Shown here one piece after another: positions 1 through 5,256 of a stretch of 6,349 bases of DNA; within the stretch, counting starts at the first letter, position 1, and each line of letters starts with the position of its first letter. The notes beneath the pieces were generated by a model. That model was not told where the DNA came from. It saw only the letters and a list, made by a program, of their open reading frames with translations, and ran no database searches. The stretch covers positions 1 to 6,349 of the forward strand of contig JAKITZ010000148.1 in the NCBI GenBank assembly GCA_021647805.1, written 5' to 3'. Made by a program: the position numbers and the translations under genes. Source of the DNA: Robiginitomaculum sp. (GTDB taxonomy: Bacteria > Pseudomonadota > Alphaproteobacteria > Caulobacterales > Maricaulaceae).

Positions 1-1306
1 AATAGAAAAAAGCTGGAAAGAATCTGATGGTGGACTGACATGGACGTTTATTATACGTGAAGGCAATGCATTTGACGACGGCACTGCTGTTAATGCAGCA
101 GCAGTTGTTTATTCTTTTGAGCGATTGTTTCGTATTGGACAAGGCCCTTCTGAGGCATTTCCTGGTGGAGTTGAGGTTACAGCCACAGGTCCAATGGAAG
201 TGCAGTTCAAACTCGAAAAACAATTTGCACCATTTCTATATACTTTAGCTAATAATGGCGCATCTATTGTCAACCCTAATGTTGCAGACAAAGGCGGCGA
301 TGATGGCACAGTTTGGCTTTCTGCCAATTCAGCTGGCTCTGGTGCTTATCTATTAGATAGTTGGGAACGTGGTCAGGCTTTGGTATTAAAACCAAATCCA
401 CATTATGGCGGTACTGCGCCAATGTTTAAGACAATTCGAGTGTCAATTATTGCTGAAGCATCAGCTAGACGTTTGCAGCTTGAAGCTGGTGACGTTGATA
501 TTGCTGAAAGCCTGCCAACTGATCAGTTGGACGCACTAAGCGGCACTGATGGAGTTTCTGTGAACGCCTATCCAAGTCTGAAAGTTACCTATCTCTATAT
601 GAATAATACGGTAGCTCCGCTTGATAATAAAGATGTTCGTCGAGCCATTTCATATGCCATTGATTATCAGGGCATTATCGACGGGATTTTGAGTGGTAAT
701 GGTAAGCAAATGCAAGGTCCGATTCCAGAAGGTATGTGGGGACAAGACAAGACCATCGTTCAATATAAGCGTGATCTTGATAAGGCTAAGAAAATCTTAG
801 CTGCTGCTAATCCTAGCACTAAGGACATCACATTTCTTTATTCAAATAATGATCCAAACTGGGAGCCGATTGCTATTGCAACACAGGCTTTCTTAACGGA
901 ATTGGGTTTGAATGTAACTTTAGAGAAACTCGCTAATGCTACTATGCGTGAGCGTTTTGATACTGGTAACTTTGGGATTGCTACAGGTAACTGGAGCCCA
1001 GATTTTGCTGACCCTTATATGTTTACCAACTACTGGTTCGATAGTTCTCGTCATGGACTTGCGGGCAATAGAAGCTGGTACACTAATGCTCGGGTTGATG
1101 AAATCTTAAAAGATGCCATCGCTAGCACTTCTCAAGATGAGAGAACTGCCCTTTATGGTGAGTTGCAAAAGCTCGTTACCGATGAAGCGGCTTATGTCTA
1201 TCTGTTCCAGAAAGATTATCGCATTGCGATGAATTCTGGTGTGTCGGGGTTTGTGTTTAATCCGATGCTTGAAGATATTTTTAACTTCGCTGAAATGAGT
1301 AAATAG
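1..1306 (+). CDS. ABC transporter substrate-binding protein, family 5 (peptide/nickel/opine type), 5'-truncated
   Basis: This is the periplasmic solute receptor of the ABC importer encoded directly downstream. The open frame is already running at the window edge (codons in phase from base 2) and stops at TAG 1304-1306, giving 434 visible residues. Family members are usually about 500-540 residues, so the signal peptide and roughly the first 80-100 residues lie outside the window. Visible residues 9-28 match the family pattern DGGLTWTF..REGN.F.DGT, followed by VVYSFERL (35-42). The middle has the usual PLDNKDVRRAISYAID segment (206-221), where a fragment of the solute becomes buried between the lobes. 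WSPDFADP (331-338) matches the conserved W..D...DP stretch near the ligand site. The C-terminal region with LFQKDY (401-406) is complete. An ATG or TTG inside the visible part is not the true start, because homology continues upstream of it. Substrate is not inferable; peptide is a default guess. Confidence 0.93.
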   Translation, partial: IEKSWKESDGGLTWTFIIREGNAFDDGTAVNAAAVVYSFERLFRIGQGPSEAFPGGVEVTATGPMEVQFKLEKQFAPFLYTLANNGASIVNPNVADKGGDDGTVWLSANSAGSGAYLLDSWERGQALVLKPNPHYGGTAPMFKTIRVSIIAEASARRLQLEAGDVDIAESLPTDQLDALSGTDGVSVNAYPSLKVTYLYMNNTVAPLDNKDVRRAISYAIDYQGIIDGILSGNGKQMQGPIPEGMWGQDKTIVQYKRDLDKAKKILAAANPSTKDITFLYSNNDPNWEPIAIATQAFLTELGLNVTLEKLANATMRERFDTGNFGIATGNWSPDFADPYMFTNYWFDSSRHGLAGNRSWYTNARVDEILKDAIASTSQDERTALYGELQKLVTDEAAYVYLFQKDYRIAMNSGVSGFVFNPMLEDIFNFAEMSK

Positions 1307-1318
1307 GCGATTTTAACA

Positions 1319-1348
1319 TTGTAAATACTAAAAAGCGCGGGGTATAAT
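1319..1348 (+). promoter_or_regulatory. Possible internal promoter overlapping the intercistronic hairpin
   Basis: A perfect TATAAT lies at 1343-1348, with TTGTAA (4 of 6 matches to TTGACA) at 1319-1324 and an 18-base spacer. It could start transcripts for the permease and ATPase genes independently of the binding-protein promoter. The same TATAAT spans the top of the hairpin stem and its loop, so the match may be a by-product of that structure. In an AT-rich gap such matches arise readily by chance. Confidence 0.22.
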
Positions 1349-1360
1349 ACCCTGCGCTTT
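1332..1360 (+). terminator. Intercistronic hairpin, probable partial terminator/attenuator or mRNA-stabilising stem
   Basis: Arms 1332-1344 and 1348-1360 pair over 13 bp (12 Watson-Crick plus one G-U at 1339/1353) around a three-base TAA loop. The stem holds a GC-rich core, begins with AAA and ends with TTT, and runs into GTTTGCTTCC, so the U-tract is short and broken. It starts 26 bases after the binding-protein stop codon. Hairpins between the binding-protein gene and the permease genes are common in ABC import operons. There they lower read-through or protect the upstream mRNA, giving an excess of binding protein over membrane complex. The broken U-tract suggests partial rather than complete termination, which would still let the downstream genes be expressed. 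Confidence 0.72.
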
Positions 1361-1380
1361 GTTTGCTTCCCTCTTTTATT

Positions 1381-1386
1381 AAAGGT
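1381..1386 (+). promoter_or_regulatory. Ribosome binding site for permease B
   Basis: AAAGGT lies 8 bases upstream of the ATG at 1395. It supports that start and shows that permease B is initiated independently after the 88-base gap rather than by coupling to the binding-protein gene. Confidence 0.6.
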
Positions 1387-1394
1387 AAATCAGA

Positions 1395-2411
1395 ATGTCA
1401 TTTCTCAACGTGATCCGCAAAAGATTGGTGTTTTTGGTATTTGTGATGTTTGGCGTTACGCTGATTACTTTCACTATTTCAAATTTAATTCCGGGTGATC
1501 CAGCTCGTTTGATTGCTGGTGATAGGGCAACAGCTGAAATTGTCGAAAAAATCCGCAATGATCTTGGTCTTGATAGACCGCTTTATGAACAATATGGTAA
1601 ATATATTGTCGGGGTTGCTCAGGGTGATCTAGGCACTTCTATTCGCACACGCCGTCCTGTTCTTGAAGATTTAAAGATATTCTTTCCTGCGACATTGGAG
1701 TTAGCCATCGTTGCGCTCATGTTGGCCATTGCTATGGGAATACCGCTTGGAGTGGCCTCTGCTGTCTGGAAAAATAAACCGATTGATCATCTCGTGCGCA
1801 TTATCTCTGTTATAGGTATTTCCACGCCTGCTTTTTGGCTAGGATTGTTGTTGATAGTATTTTTCTATGGAAAATTAGGAATATTTCCGGGAGGAGGGCG
1901 CATTGATCAAAATATAGCCATGCCGCAACATGTAACGGGTTTCTTGTTAATAGATAGTTTGATTGCACGAGATTTTACAGCCTTTAAGTCTGTTGTTGGT
2001 CATCTGATACTTCCAGCATTTACCTTAGGATTTGTTCATCTTGGTGTTGTTGCGCGCCAAGTTCGATCAGCAATGCTTGAGGAGCTAAAACAAGATTATA
2101 TAAGAACCGCACGTGCCAATGGGGTAAGCGAGTTTTCAATAGTGTTCACGGAAGCACTACCAAATGCGATGATCCCTTCGATTACAGTTCTCGGACTAGC
2201 GGTTGGTGATTTACTTTACGGCGCTGTACTTACCGAAACTGTTTTCGCTTGGCCCGGAATGGGCGCTTATGTGGTGAGTTCAATTCAAGCGCTTGATTTT
2301 CCGGCGGTCATGGGTTTCACCGTTGTTGTTTCGCTGGCCTATGTAATGGTCAATCTGGCAGTTGATCTCATTTATATGATGGTTGATCCTCGCATTAGAG
2401 GGATTTCGTGA
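1395..2411 (+). CDS. ABC transporter permease, DppB/OppB type
   Basis: One of the two inner-membrane channel subunits of the importer, 338 residues, which is normal for DppB-type proteins. The N-terminus (MSFLNVIRKR) leads into membrane helix 1 (about 9-31), followed by the family hallmark NLIPGDPAR (30-38). The first periplasmic segment carries LGLDRPLYEQY (57-67) and GDLGTSIRTRRPV (77-89). Further helices lie near 98-122, 133-157, 203-219, 259-283 and 305-327. A stretch between helices 3 and 4 (about 166-200, with GGGRID, TGFLLIDSL and FKSVVGHLILPA) is a normal feature of many family members. The cytoplasmic EAA loop RTARANG...ALPN (237-257) retains its Gly at 243; this loop docks on an ATPase. 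WPGMG (286-290) and the ending MMVDPRIRGIS are also typical. Its stop codon overlaps the next start, so the two permeases are probably translationally coupled. Confidence 0.94.
   Translation: MSFLNVIRKRLVFLVFVMFGVTLITFTISNLIPGDPARLIAGDRATAEIVEKIRNDLGLDRPLYEQYGKYIVGVAQGDLGTSIRTRRPVLEDLKIFFPATLELAIVALMLAIAMGIPLGVASAVWKNKPIDHLVRIISVIGISTPAFWLGLLLIVFFYGKLGIFPGGGRIDQNIAMPQHVTGFLLIDSLIARDFTAFKSVVGHLILPAFTLGFVHLGVVARQVRSAMLEELKQDYIRTARANGVSEFSIVFTEALPNAMIPSITVLGLAVGDLLYGAVLTETVFAWPGMGAYVVSSIQALDFPAVMGFTVVVSLAYVMVNLAVDLIYMMVDPRIRGIS
2398..2403 (+). promoter_or_regulatory. Ribosome binding site for permease C, selecting ATG 2411
   Basis: GAGGGA lies inside the end of permease B and is 7 bases from the ATG at 2411. 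An in-frame GTG at 2408 is also possible but would be closer than usual to the site, so the ATG is preferred. Confidence 0.5.
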
Positions 2412-3313
2412 TGAGTGAAATATTGCAAGAAAAATCAGCAAAGCAAGAAAAGCCAATAAAGAAGCGCTCTTTTATAGATTGGCGCTATTTGTGGTATCAG
2501 CTAACTGGCTCTCCCCTAACCATGGTTGGTCTAGTTGTCATATTACTCATTTTAATATTAGTAATTTTTGCGCCAATTTTTGCAACCCATGATCCCAACA
2601 CCATTGATCTTCGAGCTAGATTAGCATCACCTTCTGCAGATCATTTTTTTGGCACAGATGAAGTTGGGCGTGATATTTATAGCAGAATTTTATTTGGTGG
2701 CAGGCTTTCGATTGCGGTGGGTTTTGGTGTAGTTATCGTGGCTGGTTTTATAGGCACTCTTATTGGGGCATTATCGGGACTGATTGGTGGATGGTTTGAT
2801 ACTATTACTATGCGTATAATGGATGTGGTTCTATCTGTGCCATCTTTGGTTTTGATTATGGCGCTTGCAGCAGCTCTAGGGCCAAGCCTTGTTAATGCAG
2901 CTTTTGCGATTGCGATTGTACGAATACCTTATTACGTTAGATTATCACGTGGGCAGGCTTTATTGGTGCGAGAAATGCCCTATGTTGCAGCCGCTCAAAC
3001 ATTCAAAGCCAGCCGGTGGCACATATTGCGCTGGCACGTGATACCAAACATTTTGTCGCCTATTGTTGTTCAGGCAACTCTTGATCTTGGAAATACTATT
3101 CTTTTAGCTGCGGCTTTATCATTCATTGGTTTAGGCGCACAACAACCAACCGCTGAATGGGGCGCAATGGTTGCTACTGGGCGTAATTATATACTTGATC
3201 AATGGTGGTATTCTGGTTTTCCCGGATTTGCCATTCTTTTGACGGCCACTGCCTTTAATATTTTTGGCGATGGCATTCGTGATATCCTTGATCCAAAACA
3301 AAATGCCCATTGA
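2411..3313 (+). CDS. ABC transporter permease, DppC/OppC type
   Basis: The second channel subunit, 300 residues, the normal size for DppC. I start at ATG 2411 (TGATG overlap with permease B); GTG 2408 would add one residue. A charged, Lys-rich cytoplasmic tail (about 1-20) and a short OppC-type N-terminal region precede helix 1 (about 37-58). The periplasmic hallmark HFFGTDEVGRDIYSRILFGGR occupies 78-98. Other helices lie near 100-125, 136-155, 160-172, 215-247 and 272-290. LSFIGLGAQQPTAEWGAM (246-263) and the ending FGDGIRDILDP are family signatures. The EAA coupling loop is at 191-214 and ends HVIPN, but it reads AAAQTFKAS where the consensus is EAARALGAS. The Glu is therefore replaced by Ala and the conserved Gly by Lys199. 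Everything else indicates a functional permease that pairs with DppB. Confidence 0.94.
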   Translation: MSEILQEKSAKQEKPIKKRSFIDWRYLWYQLTGSPLTMVGLVVILLILILVIFAPIFATHDPNTIDLRARLASPSADHFFGTDEVGRDIYSRILFGGRLSIAVGFGVVIVAGFIGTLIGALSGLIGGWFDTITMRIMDVVLSVPSLVLIMALAAALGPSLVNAAFAIAIVRIPYYVRLSRGQALLVREMPYVAAAQTFKASRWHILRWHVIPNILSPIVVQATLDLGNTILLAAALSFIGLGAQQPTAEWGAMVATGRNYILDQWWYSGFPGFAILLTATAFNIFGDGIRDILDPKQNAH

Positions 3314-3314
3314 T

Positions 3315-4295
3315 ATGTCAGATAAAACCATACTCAAAATAGAAGATTTGCACTTGAACTTTCCTATCTATCAAGGGGCGGTTCATGCGATCAACGGTGT
3401 ATCACTATATGTGGATGAGGGCGAGATTGTCGGCATTGTTGGAGAAAGTGGCTCTGCTAAATCGGTTACAGCTATGGCGGCGCTACGCCTGCTTCCAAAG
3501 GGCAGTTTTCGCCTCACCAATGGCAATATCACAATGCTCGGACATGATATATTAAAAATATCTGAGGCTGAAATGAATTCCTTGCGTGGCAATCAAGTTG
3601 CGATGATTTTTCAAGAACCGCAAACCGCACTAAACCCTACCAAGACCATTGGCAAACAAATGTTTAAAGTTATCCAGTTGCATACTGGTAAAAAAAGAAA
3701 AGAAGCACGCAATCTTGCGCTTTGCCTTTTGCAGGACATGCGCATTAATGATGCAGAAGAAATTTTACAAAGATATCCGTTTGAGCTTTCAGGTGGTATG
3801 CGCCAACGTATTCTGATTGGGCTGGCATTTGCTTGTTCGCCTCGTTTATTGGTCGCCGATGAGCCGACCACCGCACTTGATGTGACCGTGCAAAGGCAGG
3901 TTTTGCAACTAATGAGAGCAAAGGCGAGGAAAACTTCAACAGCGATTTTATTTATCTCGCATGATCTTGCATTGGTCAGCCAATTTTGTGACCGTATCTA
4001 TGTAATGTATGCTGGCAGCATCGTTGAAGAAGGGCCAACTAAACTCGTATTGAGCGCACCTGCACATCCCTACACGCAGGCATTGGTTCGTGCCCTGCCA
4101 GAAAGTAGCACAAAGGGACAAAGGCTAGAATCAATCCCGGGAACTGTGCCAAAGCTGACAATAAAACAAGAAGCCTGTAGTTTTCGTGAGCGCTGTGATC
4201 ACGCCCACGACCTTTGTGTGAAAATACCCTCGCTGGTGATGAGTGGAGTAAAAACTCAAAAAGCTGCCTGTTGGTTGTTAGAAAAGGTCAGATAA
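3315..4295 (+). CDS. ABC transporter ATP-binding protein, DppD/OppD type, with altered Walker A
   Basis: A cytoplasmic ATPase subunit that powers import through the B/C channel, 326 residues, close to the usual DppD size. I start at ATG 3315, one base after the permease C stop; ATG 3303 is an in-frame alternative adding four residues. Neither has a clear ribosome binding site, so coupling to permease C translation is likely. Motifs in order are Walker A GESGSAKS (43-50), Q-loop Gln100 in IFQEPQTALNP, signature LSGGMRQR (158-165), Walker B RLLVADEP (177-184) with catalytic Glu183, D-loop TALD (186-189) and H-loop His216. The oligopeptide-transporter C-terminal region has HPYT (251-254) and four cysteines (288, 294, 301, 319) in a C-x5-C-x6-C-x17-C pattern. 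The oddity is Ala48 (GCT, 3456-3458) in place of the nearly invariant Gly before Lys49. All other catalytic residues are present, so I call it intact rather than a pseudogene. Confidence 0.93.
   Translation: MSDKTILKIEDLHLNFPIYQGAVHAINGVSLYVDEGEIVGIVGESGSAKSVTAMAALRLLPKGSFRLTNGNITMLGHDILKISEAEMNSLRGNQVAMIFQEPQTALNPTKTIGKQMFKVIQLHTGKKRKEARNLALCLLQDMRINDAEEILQRYPFELSGGMRQRILIGLAFACSPRLLVADEPTTALDVTVQRQVLQLMRAKARKTSTAILFISHDLALVSQFCDRIYVMYAGSIVEEGPTKLVLSAPAHPYTQALVRALPESSTKGQRLESIPGTVPKLTIKQEACSFRERCDHAHDLCVKIPSLVMSGVKTQKAACWLLEKVR
4282..4287 (+). promoter_or_regulatory. Ribosome binding site for ATPase F, selecting ATG 4295
   Basis: AAAAGG lies 7 bases upstream of ATG 4295, inside the end of ATPase D. 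It supports this start over an in-frame ATG at 4214, which would add 27 residues that resemble no ABC ATPase N-terminus and overlap ATPase D deeply. Confidence 0.55.
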
Positions 4296-5212
4296 TGAAT
4301 GAACCAGTGATTGAGTTATGTGAAGTTGAATTAAAATTTCCAGTTGGTGCGGATTGGCGTGGTCGTCCCAAAGCCTATGCTCATGCACTAAACGGGCTTA
4401 ATCTGCGCATAGAAAATGGTGAAACCATTGGCGTGGTAGGAGAATCTGGTTGCGGGAAAAGCACCTTGGCGATGATTCTTTTAGGATTGGTGCAGCCAAC
4501 AAATGGTAAGGTAATGCGACAGGTTGAAAGTGCTTCAGCGATGCAAATAGTGTTTCAAGACCCGCAATCATCTTTGAATACCCGTATGCCGATATGGCGC
4601 ATTATAACCGAGCCGATTTTTGCACGAACAAAACGATCTAAACATCAGTTGCGCACTAAAGCTGCAGAACTTGCAAAAAAAGTTGGGCTGCGTCCAGAAG
4701 TGTTGGATCGATTTCCACATGAATTCTCTGGTGGGCAACGCCAACGCATTGCGATTGCTCGTGCTCTATCTTCTGATCCCAAAATTATCGTGCTTGATGA
4801 GCCAACCTCAGCGCTTGATATTTCAGTGCAAGCACAAATTCTTAATTTGCTAGATGATCTCAAACAGCAACAGGGCCTAACCTACATATTCATCTCGCAT
4901 GACATCTCGGTAATTAGACATATGTGCGATCGGGTTGTGGTGATGTATCTTGGGCAAATTGTAGAAATTGGCAGATGCGAAGCAGTGCTAGATAATCCAC
5001 GCCACCCCTATACCAAACTATTGTTAGAAAGCGTTCCAAAAATGCAGCAGGCTGGCGATTTGGATGCATCGCTTGAAAATACTGAATTACCATCTAACCG
5101 AAATTTGCCATTGGGCTGTTTTTTTCAGGAAAGGTGTAGTTTGGCCGATGAAGCCTGTTCTCAGCTTCAAACAATGCAAGATGGGGTAAGGTGCAACAAG
5201 TTTAGTAAATGA
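4295..5212 (+). CDS. ABC transporter ATP-binding protein, DppF/OppF type, short form
   Basis: The partner cytoplasmic ATPase, 305 residues, shorter than the roughly 320-335 usual for DppF. It starts at ATG 4295, sharing its A with the TAA stop of ATPase D. It has an OppF-like N-terminus with an insertion before HALNGLNLRI. Motifs are a canonical Walker A GESGCGKS (49-56), Q-loop Gln88 in IVFQDPQSSLN, signature FSGGQRQR (144-151), Walker B IIVLDEP (164-170) with Glu169, D-loop SALD (172-175) and H-loop His202. The C-terminal region carries HPYT (237-240) and cysteines 275, 281, 288 and 300 (C-x5-C-x6-C-x11-C). Only 33 residues separate the Walker A Lys55 from Gln88, against 51 in the neighbouring ATPase D. 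The missing part is the variable segment after PTNGKV. Reading frame and catalytic motifs are intact, so it is probably active. It is the last gene of the operon. Confidence 0.93.
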   Translation: MNEPVIELCEVELKFPVGADWRGRPKAYAHALNGLNLRIENGETIGVVGESGCGKSTLAMILLGLVQPTNGKVMRQVESASAMQIVFQDPQSSLNTRMPIWRIITEPIFARTKRSKHQLRTKAAELAKKVGLRPEVLDRFPHEFSGGQRQRIAIARALSSDPKIIVLDEPTSALDISVQAQILNLLDDLKQQQGLTYIFISHDISVIRHMCDRVVVMYLGQIVEIGRCEAVLDNPRHPYTKLLLESVPKMQQAGDLDASLENTELPSNRNLPLGCFFQERCSLADEACSQLQTMQDGVRCNKFSK

Positions 5213-5228
5213 TTTGTATTTTTTATTT

Positions 5229-5251
5229 GGCAAATGGCTTTTGTTTTTTTT
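5229..5251 (+). terminator. Weak candidate terminator in the T-rich convergent gap
   Basis: The 44 bases between the two convergent genes are T-rich and end with eight consecutive T (5244-5251). A short CAAA/TTTG stem (5231-5234 with 5240-5243) lies just before the T run and can be lengthened only by G-U pairs. The position after the ATPase F stop suits a terminator, but the stem is weak. No matching structure is evident for the minus strand. Termination may depend on Rho or on transcript collision instead. Confidence 0.25.
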
Positions 5252-5256
5252 GAAAA

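Noticed and set aside
125..127. TTG as a start codon for the binding protein
   Set aside because: The same frame continues upstream to the window edge with clear family homology, so the TTG is an internal leucine.
166..170. Interpretation of the permease B region between helices 3 and 4 as an inserted domain
   Set aside because: At residues 166-200 of permease B (about 1890-1994 in the window), the RID...TGFLLIDSL pattern is common in DppB-type permeases, so it is not an insertion specific to this operon.
57..248. Plus-strand open frame of 63 codons inside the binding-protein gene
   Set aside because: It lies in another frame of a region with strong family-5 binding-protein homology and resembles no known protein.
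109..327. Antisense open frame in the binding-protein gene
   Set aside because: No recognisable protein pattern or start signal; it is a by-product of the coding strand composition.
1307..1394. Small gene, riboswitch or small RNA in the gap after the binding-protein gene
   Set aside because: The 88 bases hold one simple hairpin and a ribosome binding site; nothing resembles a known aptamer and no credible frame is present.
3611..3939. Two overlapping antisense open frames under ATPase D
   Set aside because: They are covered by highly conserved ABC ATPase motifs on the plus strand and have no features of their own.
4620..4863. Plus- and minus-strand open frames inside ATPase F
   Set aside because: They are shadows of the signature and Walker B region of the ATPase.
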